Shown here: positions 29,513 through 36,944 of the stretch, piece after piece | Position numbering within the stretch: position 1 is the stretch's first letter | How the letters are laid out: every line of letters begins with the position of its first letter | From: a virus | Direction: 5' to 3' (one strand) | IMG/VR virus record: IMGVR_UViG_3300023093_000067 | Span: 1 to 38,656 of that record | Length of the DNA: 38,656 bases | The notes under the pieces: model-generated | The model's input: the letters and a program-made list of their open reading frames with translations, nothing else | What the model was told of the DNA's origin: nothing | Databases searched by the model: none | Program-made: the position numbers and the translations under genes

Positions 29513-29524
29513 TTGGAGAATCAA

Positions 29525-29884
29525 ATGAATCAGACGATCAGCCAGAACCGCGCGATCCTCGAAGGCCTGCGTCAGCGTTGCACGCTCTCAACTGCTGAGT
29601 TTTACGACAAAGTTGACCGCATCAACCCGGCCCCACCGGCCCCGTTTATTGTGGTGCCCTGTGGTAACGGCGAATTCAGCATCGTGGACCGCGCCAGCGA
29701 CCGCACTAAAGCAATGTGCACCGGCATCGACAAGGCCGTGCGATTCGCCAAGCGTTGCGAGGAAGCACCCGTAGTTGAACAGCAAGCCAAGGCCCCGCCG
29801 CACTTCGGCACCTTGATGCTTTACTGGACTGCCGCCCTGTCCGTGATCATCGGCCTGTTCGCCTTCTTCGGTGCGCATCCATGA
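29525..29884 (+). CDS. hypothetical protein with C-terminal membrane anchor
   Basis: The product has 119 residues from an ATG at 29525 with GGAG 6 bases upstream. A longer frame to 29477 would start inside the hairpin. The N-terminal half is soluble (MNQTISQNRAILEGLRQRCT, then FIVVPCGNGEFSIVDRASDR). The last 25 residues are a span (LYWTAALSVIIGLFAFFG), giving a tail-anchored layout. The next gene starts in its stop (ATGA). Function is unknown. Confidence 0.75.
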   Translation: MNQTISQNRAILEGLRQRCTLSTAEFYDKVDRINPAPPAPFIVVPCGNGEFSIVDRASDRTKAMCTGIDKAVRFAKRCEEAPVVEQQAKAPPHFGTLMLYWTAALSVIIGLFAFFGAHP

Positions 29885-30570
29885 TCAGCACCGAGCTGAG
29901 CATGGTTCAGCACAACCGCAGCGCCTCTGAACGACTGGAGGCTGCCACACGCGAATTCTTGAACCGGGGCGGCAAGGTCGACCAGATCGGAACCACCTAC
30001 TACCGGCCACTGACCTACAACAACGAGGTTATCCCGCCCAGCGCCAAGCTGAGCCAGGCCGCCAATCTGAACCGTGCGGCAAAGGCCCTGCAATTTGAGC
30101 GCTCGATTGCCGAAAAGCTGGTCGCCTACATCGATATCGGCGTTGCCCAGGCGGCGAAAGACTTGGGGCTCAGCACCCGCCGACTGAACTTCATCGCGTC
30201 CAGCTACGGCGTGGTGTTCAACACGGTCAGCCATGAATCAGCGATCAAGCGTAAACGAGCGGCTGAAGCTGAGTTAGCGCCCCAGATCATCAAGATGTTC
30301 GCCGATGGGTGCAGCCAGCAGGACGCGATTAGAAAATTCGGCCTGACGAAGGACCGGCTCAGGCGAATGGCTCGGGATCACGGCATCAAGCTGCCCGGCC
30401 GTGTCGATGAGGCAGCCGACCGCAAGCTGATCGAAAGCATCACGGCTATCCGAGATCTTGGCTTGCCGCGTCGAACGTGCGCCCAGCGCCTCGGCATTGC
30501 CGGCAAGAAGCTCGACCGCATCGTCGAGATGTACGGCGTCAGCTACCCGCTACAGCGCATCCACAGATGA
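29881..30570 (+). CDS. triple helix-turn-helix protein
   Basis: The product has 229 residues. Three HTH-like units share the pattern A-x-x-x-GL-x-x-x-RL-x-x-IA-x-x-YGV: residues 88-113 (GVAQAAKDLGLSTRRLNFIA), 145-170 (QQDAIRKFGLTKDRLRRMAR) and 196-221 (PRRTCAQRLGIAGKKLDRIV). The charged linkers are 30-50 residues long. It is translation-coupled to the membrane-anchored gene. Probably a DNA-binding regulator reading a long site; the family is not recognised by me. Confidence 0.8.
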   Translation: MISTELSMVQHNRSASERLEAATREFLNRGGKVDQIGTTYYRPLTYNNEVIPPSAKLSQAANLNRAAKALQFERSIAEKLVAYIDIGVAQAAKDLGLSTRRLNFIASSYGVVFNTVSHESAIKRKRAAEAELAPQIIKMFADGCSQQDAIRKFGLTKDRLRRMARDHGIKLPGRVDEAADRKLIESITAIRDLGLPRRTCAQRLGIAGKKLDRIVEMYGVSYPLQRIHR

Positions 30571-30661
30571 GACGCCTCAACGCCAAGGTGCATCAGCGCC
30601 GCCGCCAAACCCAATTGCACATCCCACCCAGCGGGCTAAAGGCCCACCCGGAGAACAGCCC

Positions 30662-31009
30662 ATGTCCACTGCAACTGACACCGCCGAATTCCTCGAAGAA
30701 CTGAACGGCGGCGCGTTCGCCAGCCAGATTGGCCACGCCCTTTCCGAAGTTGCCGCCGGTGTCGTTGACCATGGCAAGGCCGGGAAGCTGGTCATCACCC
30801 TGGACTTCTCCCAGATCGGCGAATCCGCCCAGGTGAAGATCAAGCACAAGCTCGACTACAAGGTGCCGACCAAGCGCGGCACCCGGAGCGAGAACACCAG
30901 CCTCGACACGCCGATGCACGTTGGCAGCGGCGGCAAAATCTCACTGTTCGCCGAGAAGCACGACCAGATGTTCACCCGGGACGAAGCTCCGATCCCGCGC
31001 CGCACCTGA
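30662..31009 (+). CDS. hypothetical protein upstream of DUF2303
   Basis: The product has 115 residues, starting MSTATDTAEFLEELNGGAFA. Beta-rich runs (GKLVITLDFSQIGESAQVKI) and a basic C-terminus (DEAPIPRRT) follow. GGAG lies ahead of the ATG. Its place before the DUF2303 gene resembles the yfdP-yfdQ order of E. coli prophage CPS-53, suggesting a joint function, but I cannot name it. Confidence 0.75.
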   Translation: MSTATDTAEFLEELNGGAFASQIGHALSEVAAGVVDHGKAGKLVITLDFSQIGESAQVKIKHKLDYKVPTKRGTRSENTSLDTPMHVGSGGKISLFAEKHDQMFTRDEAPIPRRT

Positions 31010-31045
31010 TCCCCGCTCTACCCATTCCCTACAGAGACCTGAAAT

Positions 31046-31861
31046 ATGTCCCTTACTGCAGAAGCAATTCAACTGATCACCGATAACGCGATGATCGCCA
31101 CCGCAAAAGCGCTGGATACGAACAACCCCGTCGTGGTGCTACCAGCGGGCGCGAAAGTCTTCGACTTGGAACAGTTCAGCGCTGGCCGCAGCCGCTTCCG
31201 TGGCACCTTCTCCACCAACTCTCTGGTGGACTTCAGCAAGTACGTTATCGACCGTAACGTCGCCGACGCCCAGGGCTTTATCAACCAGGACGAAATGACC
31301 TGCTCCGTGCTGTTCAACCTCGGCGACGTGCTCGCGCCAGGCCACGCCGATGACCGTGCCGCGTTGAAACTCAAGGCGACCGCCGGTTATCAAGCGGTGC
31401 AGGCAATCAACGGCCGCGCAATGTCCCAGAAGGACATGAGCGACTGGATCGAAGACTGGCACAGCACCCTGACAGCGGTTGGGGCTGACAATCAGGACAT
31501 CAGCCTAGTGAAAGCCATCGCGGCGGTTCGGACCATCTCGGTTAAAGCTACCTCGGAAAGCGATCACACCGTCAGCGAGACCCGCGCCAGCCGCAGCGCG
31601 ATGGATGCCATCGAGGCAACCAGCAAAGAAACACTGCCCACGTCGCTGATCTTCTCGGTGGTGCCCTTCGAAGGCCTGTCGGTGCGCGAGATCATCCTGC
31701 GCATCTCGGTCATCACCAGTGGTGCCCAGCCTGCATTGAAGCTGCGCTGGGTCGGTGAAGACGTACAGCGCGAGGAAATCGCTCAAGAGTTCAAGTCGGT
31801 GCTTGATGCTCAGATCGGCGAAGCGGCCAAGCTTGCACTGGGCACCTTTAGCCCGAACTAA
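31046..31861 (+). CDS. DUF2303 (YfdQ-like) protein
   Basis: The product has 271 residues. Family motifs are visible: VVVLPAGAKVFDLEQF, then RFRGTFSTNSLVDFSKYV, CSVLFNLGDVLAPGHADDRA, and the C-terminal ISVITSGAQPALKLRWVGED. DUF2303 proteins occur in many prophages next to recombination genes; their role is not established. A hairpin follows the stop. Confidence 0.9.
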   Translation: MSLTAEAIQLITDNAMIATAKALDTNNPVVVLPAGAKVFDLEQFSAGRSRFRGTFSTNSLVDFSKYVIDRNVADAQGFINQDEMTCSVLFNLGDVLAPGHADDRAALKLKATAGYQAVQAINGRAMSQKDMSDWIEDWHSTLTAVGADNQDISLVKAIAAVRTISVKATSESDHTVSETRASRSAMDAIEATSKETLPTSLIFSVVPFEGLSVREIILRISVITSGAQPALKLRWVGEDVQREEIAQEFKSVLDAQIGEAAKLALGTFSPN

Positions 31862-31873
31862 AAAAGACTACTT

Positions 31874-31910
31874 GCCGGGGCAGCACCGATAGTTTCAGGA
31901 TCCCCGGCAC
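31874..31910. terminator. hairpin between DUF2303 and FRG genes
   Basis: Arms TGCCGGGG and CCCCGGCA (8 bp) enclose 21 bases. No T-run follows on the plus strand; on the minus strand TTTTTT comes about 9 bases after the stem. It is a possible terminator for the convergent FRG gene. Confidence 0.45.
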
Positions 31911-31916
31911 TTCAAT

Positions 31917-32741
31917 TCATTGCCTCTTCGGAAGAATCCTCGTCTGGAAACCTCCAAAGTAGGTAAAGTGCAAGTCTCTACATAAACCCTCAAGATCTCC
32001 AAACATCGTCTTAGCGCCAACCCCTGCCTGGATTAGGTCCGTAACAACTGTAGCTATAAACTCTCTCTTAATAACTATTTTATGGGCGACTTCTTTCGGG
32101 AATAAGTGCTGAACGGTACACCCGACCGAGAAAACACCACTTTGAGTCCGGAGCCTGCTATTCAGATAGTTAGGCGTGTAGAAGCAATATCCAGATTGTT
32201 GTGCTTTATCCACAACATCAAACACATCTTCTGGCAAAGATTCACTATCAACCCAGATCGCTGGATCATCGCCCGTGACCACAAACACCACAGCATCTGC
32301 TACAGCTGATCCGAACTCGTTGCCCAGTGCCGGTATACATTCGGCGCCAGACCTGACTAAATCCGAACAATCGAACATATTCTTAAACTCATACTTGACG
32401 CCGTCTATCGCAAAAAAAAGCGCGGCCAATGGTGATAAAGACCAATCAAGAAGTCTAGTTGGCATGCCGTAGTGCTGTGCAAGAGCCAGCACATCCCATT
32501 TGTTCTGACTAGACAGGTTGTGATATCCGTGCCGCTCAGCATTAAAGATATCAAATGCTGTCTTTGCTCGTGAAATCCTACTGTTATCCTCAAAGTCTGG
32601 GGCTCTAGCAAGAGAGCTTTTCAGATCCCAATCGACGTTAGCCTGACCTCTATACACTGCCCTCTTATGACCGTTAACAACCTTCTTGATGGCCGCCATA
32701 AATTGCGCCAGATTACAAACATACTCAGTCATAGCTTCCAT
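31917..32741 (-). CDS. FRG-domain protein, accessory (moron) gene
   Basis: The product has 274 residues from an ATG at 32741, with AAGGGA about 8 bases upstream. The FRG domain is clear: AVYRGQANVDWDLKSSLARA (about residues 28-47) and LALAQHYGMPTRLLDWSLSP (about 86-105), followed by FFAIDG. It is on the strand opposite to the early operon and visibly richer in A+T than its neighbours, with an own terminator-like hairpin, so it was probably acquired separately. FRG proteins are common in mobile elements and defence-linked loci. The biochemical activity is not settled. Anti-phage or toxin function is an inference. Confidence 0.88.
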   Translation of the reverse strand: MEAMTEYVCNLAQFMAAIKKVVNGHKRAVYRGQANVDWDLKSSLARAPDFEDNSRISRAKTAFDIFNAERHGYHNLSSQNKWDVLALAQHYGMPTRLLDWSLSPLAALFFAIDGVKYEFKNMFDCSDLVRSGAECIPALGNEFGSAVADAVVFVVTGDDPAIWVDSESLPEDVFDVVDKAQQSGYCFYTPNYLNSRLRTQSGVFSVGCTVQHLFPKEVAHKIVIKREFIATVVTDLIQAGVGAKTMFGDLEGLCRDLHFTYFGGFQTRILPKRQ

Positions 32742-32848
32742 ACATAGTCCCTTATCGCCAACGACAATACATCACTAGCTACAGCTTACCGGTTAATTGA
32801 TCAGATATATCCCACTTCAACGAATCACGCCACAACCACTGACGCCCG

Positions 32849-33070
32849 CTACCAATCAGCGTGATCAGTGCCCTTCACAAGGTCTCGGCAACGGCGAAGC
32901 TCTTGCACAGCGCCAGGCTTGAATCGGTCAAACCACGCGAGCGTATCATCTTCGGTCAGATCCTCGGCCGCCTGCTCTGACAGCTCGTCAATATCGATAC
33001 CCATGCTCGCCGCCGTTGCCAATACGGCGATGAGCGCCTGCTTCAGTTCCATTACGTGCTTGTCGGTCAT
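32849..33070 (-). CDS. hypothetical protein next to FRG gene
   Basis: The product has 73 residues: MTDKHVMELKQALIAVLATA, then ASMGIDIDELSEQAAEDLTE and a C-terminal basic helix (AVQELRRCRDLVKGTDHADW). Small helical proteins with the MTDKHV-x-ELKQAL start occur in Pseudomonas phages as I recall. It has normal GC content unlike the FRG gene. A further 107 bases with no gene separate the two. Confidence 0.7.
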   Translation of the reverse strand: MTDKHVMELKQALIAVLATAASMGIDIDELSEQAAEDLTEDDTLAWFDRFKPGAVQELRRCRDLVKGTDHADW

Positions 33071-33161
33071 CTCGGCACCCTCTGGGGTTGAGATGTGAGT
33101 TTAGGCCGGGCGCAGCACGGCTTTAAATCACGTCGCTATAACGACTATTCCAATCAGCCGG

Positions 33162-33257
33162 TCACGTCCGGCGATGTGCAAACCACAAGATTAGAATTCC
33201 CGAAACAATTCCCAAGACGTTGTTCGCCAACTCTAGATACAACACCCAACTTTCCAT
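33162..33257 (-). CDS. possible small membrane protein (31 aa)
   Basis: The product is MESWVLYLELANNVLGIVSG plus 11 residues (ILILWFAHRRT). One hydrophobic span ends with a basic tail. GAGGTGACC precedes the ATG at good spacing. The rest of the stretch 33095-33361 shows no other gene. Coding is plausible, not proven. Confidence 0.45.
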   Translation of the reverse strand: MESWVLYLELANNVLGIVSGILILWFAHRRT

Positions 33258-33296
33258 CCGGTCACCTCGTTCGTTGTGTCCGAAGTTTCCTACCGC

Positions 33297-33325
33297 AACC
33301 CCAAGCGTTCCACTTGGGGTTTTTC
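33297..33325 (+). terminator. rho-independent terminator upstream of methyltransferase
   Basis: Arms AACCCCAAG and CTTGGGGTT (9 bp, 7-nt loop) are followed by TTTTT on the plus strand. It lies 39 bp ahead of the methyltransferase ATG, so that gene needs antiterminated read-through or its own promoter. Confidence 0.82.
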
Positions 33326-33363
33326 CATTTCAACGAATCACGCCACACCGGCGAGGATGATCT

Positions 33364-35166
33364 ATGTCCGCTCACCAAAAGAAACATCCACTCGTCCTTG
33401 CCCCTACATTCGGCCTTCCTTTCGAAAAGGAACTGGTCGTCGACCTCTTCGCGGGTGGTGGTGGCGCGAGCACCGGCATTGCCCGGGCGTACCGCGAGCC
33501 GGACGTTGCCGTAAACCATAACCAGATTGCGCTGGCTGTTCACCGCGCGAACCATCCAAACACTCAGCACTATGTGGCTGACGTGTTCGAGGTCGATCCG
33601 GTACTTGCAACTGGCGGGCAGCCGGTGGGAATTCTCTGGGCATCACCTGATTGCCGCCATCACAGCAAGGCCAAGGGCGGCGCGCCGCGTGATCGCAAGG
33701 TGCGCGGGTTGGCATGGGTGGTTATCCGGTGGGCATTCGCCACCCGACCGCGCCTTCTCTTCCTCGAAAATGTTGAAGAGTTCTGCGACTGGGGGCCGAT
33801 TGATGATGAAGGCCAGCCAATCAAGTCGGAAAAAGGCCGCACGTTCCGCTCTTTTATTGCGGCCCTGAGCACCGGCCTCCCCGCCGATCATCCCGACATG
33901 GGTGAGATTTTGGAATCGATCGGTGAATTTGTTCCAGTCGCCAGCTTGGTACGCGGGCTTGGCTACAACGTCGAATGGCAGGAGCGCATCGCAGCCAACG
34001 CAGGAGCACCGACGATTCGCAAGCGCCTGTACCTGGTGGCGCGGAGCGATGGAAAGCCAATCGTGTGGCCAGAACCTGTACGCCATAAGAAGCCGGTTGG
34101 TAACCAGAAGGGATGGCGCAGCGCTGCGGAATGCATCGACTGGAGCCATGAGGGGCGAACCATTTTCCGTAAAAACCCCATGGCCCGAAACACTATGCGG
34201 CGCGTGGCAAAAGGTTGCTGGCGGCACGTTCTGACTAGCGCGAAGCCATTCATCGTGCCAATGCGCGGAACATCGCCCTCCCACACAAGCTCCCACGGCG
34301 TTGACGAGGCTCTTTCCACAATAAGCGCTGGCGGCAATCATCACGCGCTCGTTGCGCCGAAAATGGCGACCTTCCTAACCGAATGCGCCAATGGCTCGGC
34401 GCAACGAAACTTCAATGTGCAAGAGCCCCTACGAACACAAGTAGCTCAGGTTAAAGGGGGTCATTTTGCGGTGGTCGCAGCCTCGATGGTGACGCTGCGC
34501 AAAGGGTCTGTCGGTGCCGATATCCAAAATCCCCTGTCGGTCGTCGCCACTAGCACCGGGCACCACGCCGTAGCCGCTGCATTCTTCGAGCAGGCCAACG
34601 GCGGCTTTTATACCGGCGATGGGCGCTCAGCTGGCGACCCCCTTTCGACTATTTGCCAGTCCGGCTCAAATCAGCGGCTGGTAAAGGCGTACCTGGTCAA
34701 ATATTACGGCAACGAAAAAGACGGCGTCCCTCTTACCGAGCCGATGCACACGCTGCCAACCAAGGACCGTATTGCGCTGATCGAGACGGTTCAGGTCCCG
34801 GATACGCTGACGCCTGAGCAGATGGAAGGTGCCCGCCGCTGCGCCGCATTCATGCATGAGTTCCTACCTGAGCACTTTAAAGACCCGGCCGAAATGGTTT
34901 TGGTCGGCGGTTACGTGCTGGTGGATATCACTCTCCGCATGCTCCAGCCGCCAGAGCTGAAGAAGGCCCAGGGCTTCCCGGACAACTACATCATTGATCG
35001 CGGCCTTTTTGTTGATCCGGAAACAGGTGCCGAGGAATGGCGCAGCGTCAACAAAACCGAGGGTGTCAGGCTCATTGGGAACAGTGTTTGCCCGGACGAA
35101 GCCGAGGGGTTGGTATCGGCCAATGCGGCTGACCTAATCGAGATGTACAGGAGATTGGCAGCATGA
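33364..35166 (+). CDS. DNA (cytosine-5) methyltransferase
   Basis: The product has 600 residues. Motif I is LVVDLFAGGGGASTG (24-38). Motif IV is SPDC with catalytic Cys97, where PC is usual. Motif VI is LENVEEF (about 134), motif VIII is RKRLYLVA (about 219), and motifs IX-X include KAQGFPDNYI (about 534) and RLIGNSVCP (about 569). Between about 295 and 476 there are five degenerate repeats with cores EALSTI, EPLRTQ, NPLSVV, DPLSTI and EPMHTL, likely the target-recognition region. GAGG lies 8 bases ahead of the ATG. It probably protects phage DNA from restriction; no partner nuclease is seen. Confidence 0.93.
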   Translation: MSAHQKKHPLVLAPTFGLPFEKELVVDLFAGGGGASTGIARAYREPDVAVNHNQIALAVHRANHPNTQHYVADVFEVDPVLATGGQPVGILWASPDCRHHSKAKGGAPRDRKVRGLAWVVIRWAFATRPRLLFLENVEEFCDWGPIDDEGQPIKSEKGRTFRSFIAALSTGLPADHPDMGEILESIGEFVPVASLVRGLGYNVEWQERIAANAGAPTIRKRLYLVARSDGKPIVWPEPVRHKKPVGNQKGWRSAAECIDWSHEGRTIFRKNPMARNTMRRVAKGCWRHVLTSAKPFIVPMRGTSPSHTSSHGVDEALSTISAGGNHHALVAPKMATFLTECANGSAQRNFNVQEPLRTQVAQVKGGHFAVVAASMVTLRKGSVGADIQNPLSVVATSTGHHAVAAAFFEQANGGFYTGDGRSAGDPLSTICQSGSNQRLVKAYLVKYYGNEKDGVPLTEPMHTLPTKDRIALIETVQVPDTLTPEQMEGARRCAAFMHEFLPEHFKDPAEMVLVGGYVLVDITLRMLQPPELKKAQGFPDNYIIDRGLFVDPETGAEEWRSVNKTEGVRLIGNSVCPDEAEGLVSANAADLIEMYRRLAA

Positions 35167-35489
35167 AGAAACTCTACCTCGCCGGGCCTATGTCCGGATT
35201 GCCCGACAACAACTACCCGGCCTTCGCTGCCGAAACTATCCGGTTGCGCGGCCTGGGTTACGAAGTAGTCAGCCCCGCCGAAATCAACCCCGAAGGCGGC
35301 ACTTGGCACGAATGCATGCGCCGCGACATGGAACAGATGGTTCGCTGCGATGAAGTGGCCACCCTGCCCGGCTGGGACAAATCACAGGGCGCAACGCTTG
35401 AGGTGTACGTCGCCGACCGTCTCGGCATCGAATCAAAGGCCTCCTCAACCTACACCGGAGCACAGGTGCCAACATGCTCAAGCCTCTGA
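35163..35489 (+). CDS. DUF4406 (nucleoside deoxyribosyltransferase-like) protein
   Basis: The product has 108 residues. The start MKKLYLAGPMSGLPDNNYPA and the later EVVSPAEINPEGGTWHECMR and MVRCDEVATLPGWDKSQGAT are the DUF4406 pattern, a Rossmann-like fold related to nucleoside 2-deoxyribosyltransferases, with the final Glu in GATLEVYVA. It overlaps the methyltransferase stop as ATGA, so the two are made together. It may act in nucleotide metabolism or base modification. The reaction is not known. Confidence 0.88.
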   Translation: MKKLYLAGPMSGLPDNNYPAFAAETIRLRGLGYEVVSPAEINPEGGTWHECMRRDMEQMVRCDEVATLPGWDKSQGATLEVYVADRLGIESKASSTYTGAQVPTCSSL

Positions 35490-35653
35490 CAGTCGTCCAC
35501 GCCCACAAACAAAACCTGATCGTGTTCGACAGCCTGCCCGCCAGCGTAACCCCGCAGGAAGCAATGCTGCTCGCTCGCGCCATTCAACAAGCTGGCATCG
35601 ATGCGCTCCAGGGTGCAAAGGGTCAGCACACCTATCCTCAGGAGGCTGTATGA
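35474..35653 (+). CDS. hypothetical protein (59 aa)
   Basis: The product is MLKPLTVVHAHKQNLIVFDS, then SVTPQEAMLLARAIQQAGID and a short tail. The fold pattern (two strands then a helix) and the ATGA overlap with the next gene support coding. Its start lies 16 bases inside the DUF4406 gene in another frame. Function is unknown. Confidence 0.7.
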   Translation: MLKPLTVVHAHKQNLIVFDSLPASVTPQEAMLLARAIQQAGIDALQGAKGQHTYPQEAV

Positions 35654-36369
35654 CAGACCAGCCCAAAACCTCCGAAGAGATGGCGCCTTTTATTCGGGAA
35701 AATCGCTACATCGTCGTAAAGATATCGAAGCTCAATGAGCCTTATACCGGGGCCTTCAACAAGAAAGCCGAGAAGATTAGAGCGCTGGCCAAGGGTGCGA
35801 CGGTCGACTGCGTGGTCATCGAGAGCGACTGGCCGGAGTACGGGCCAGCTTGGCGGATGATTGAGGCTCGCGTTAACGGTGCCGAGCCGACGCCAGCGGT
35901 TGGCGGGGATTCATCATCCCTGAACGGCAAACCAGATGACTATGAGTCTCGCAGGTCCTGGACAGTAAAGGACTGGTACACGCACCTCGGGGCCTGGGAG
36001 AACGACAAGGGCCAGCTCTGTTTCGGCAGCACCATCGCGTTCGCAATTATGCTGGAGCAGTTTCACCGCACCCACACTGCTCCGCTGCTGGCTCAAATCA
36101 CGGACCTTGTGGAACAAAAGAGCCATCTGGTCGAAATGCGCGAAATGCATGGGTTCGATTCTTGGGCGGCCGCACTGGTAGCTTTGGATAAGGCTAACGC
36201 TCGCATCGCAGAACTGGAGGCGCAGCAGGGCTCCAGATCACAGGCCGATGAAGAGCTGACATTTAAAGCCTGGGAGCCAAACGGAAATCCATGCTCGGGA
36301 ATTTCCGCCCATCTTGCGGCTAAGGCTGGATGGATGGCCCGGGCGAGGCTGATCGGAAGCTCATCGTGA
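35650..36369 (+). CDS. hypothetical early protein (239 aa)
   Basis: The start MTDQPKTSEEMAPFIRENRY at 35650 overlaps the previous stop and has AGGAGG just upstream. A much longer open frame to 35350 overlaps two real genes and is not used. It contains YIVVKISKLNEPYTG and RSWTVKDWYTHLGAWENDKG, a coiled helix near 150-195 and a conserved-looking SGISAHLAAKAGWMARARL end, seen in other phage proteins (A-x-x-x-AW-x-AR). Function is unknown. Confidence 0.75.
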   Translation: MTDQPKTSEEMAPFIRENRYIVVKISKLNEPYTGAFNKKAEKIRALAKGATVDCVVIESDWPEYGPAWRMIEARVNGAEPTPAVGGDSSSLNGKPDDYESRRSWTVKDWYTHLGAWENDKGQLCFGSTIAFAIMLEQFHRTHTAPLLAQITDLVEQKSHLVEMREMHGFDSWAAALVALDKANARIAELEAQQGSRSQADEELTFKAWEPNGNPCSGISAHLAAKAGWMARARLIGSSS

Positions 36370-36539
36370 GCCGTGGGACCCAGTATTGGGTGCACTCAAT
36401 GATCTTCCTGCTCCTTTCACGAACGACAACAAGCGGCGGCGTTATAGCTGCCATCGAGCACGCAGCGTTCTTCTTGGCGTTTGTAGGCTGCGCCGTCGTA
36501 TCGCTGACCTACTGGGTGCGTGACTGGCGAAAATCGTAA
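36366..36539 (+). CDS. small membrane protein
   Basis: The product has 57 residues from a GTG at 36366 that overlaps the previous stop (GTGA), with GGAAG upstream. The sequence has TQYWVHSMIFLLLSRTTTSG and a strong span (AAFFLAFVGCAVVSLTYWV), then a basic tail. Function is unknown. About 90 bases without a gene follow. Confidence 0.6.
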   Translation: MSRGTQYWVHSMIFLLLSRTTTSGGVIAAIEHAAFFLAFVGCAVVSLTYWVRDWRKS

Positions 36540-36629
36540 TCCCTTTGCAAAAACGCTATCTCGCAGCACCGCGCCCACAAATTCGTTAACCAATTCAAAG
36601 TCAGCCGCTGTAGCGGTAAGGACGAAGTC

Positions 36630-36941
36630 ATGCCCGAAGAAAAACAAGCTGATCCCTTCGAACTCAACGGCAGCCAGCCTGCGCGCCCGGCGCTGCTGTG
36701 CTTTCAAGTAGGCGACCAAGACTGGGTAGCCGCCGTCGACGAAGCAGGCGCGCGTCAGGTACTGGAGGAAATGAACGGCGAGGAGCCGGGCGCTTACCAC
36801 GACTGGGATGTCGAGCTGAGCACCGAAAGCATGCTGGATAAGCAGTGGCTCGAAGAGGATCCGCCGCACGCTGAGTGCGGGTGCCTTCGTAAGTGGCTGG
36901 CAGAAGCCACAGAACCCACTTATCTAGCCGGAGTGGAGTGA
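36630..36941 (+). CDS. hypothetical protein (103 aa)
   Basis: The product is acidic: MPEEKQADPFELNGSQPARP, then LLCFQVGDQDWVAAVDEAGA, and a C-terminal PHAECGCLRKWLAEATEPTY. No family recognised. It is followed by the next gene after 3 bases. The steady amino-acid composition supports coding. Confidence 0.65.
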   Translation: MPEEKQADPFELNGSQPARPALLCFQVGDQDWVAAVDEAGARQVLEEMNGEEPGAYHDWDVELSTESMLDKQWLEEDPPHAECGCLRKWLAEATEPTYLAGVE

Positions 36942-36944
36942 GCC

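Larger units (their letters stand above)
29024..29524 (+). other. gene-free structured region, possible ncRNA or control leader
   Basis: No convincing gene of normal length in 500 bp. It holds long hairpin H1 (29074-29091 with 29169-29186), a hairpin at 29266-29291 (GGCGCAGC/GCTGCGCC), CACTG-CCTTCC-CAGTG near 29193-29208, and long hairpin H2 (29437-29512). There is also a minigene with a strong ribosome site at 29239. See separate entries. Confidence 0.55.

Noticed and set aside
30567-30704. 45-codon frame coupled to the triple-HTH stop
   Set aside because: It starts with an ATGA overlap and a basic N-terminus, but runs 43 bases into the next gene in another frame and has low-complexity sequence. 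Possible but not supported enough.
35350-35649. N-terminal extension of the 239-residue gene
   Set aside because: The extension overlaps the DUF4406 and 59-residue genes and is Pro/Arg/Gln-rich; the ATG at 35650 has AGGAGG and an ATGA junction.
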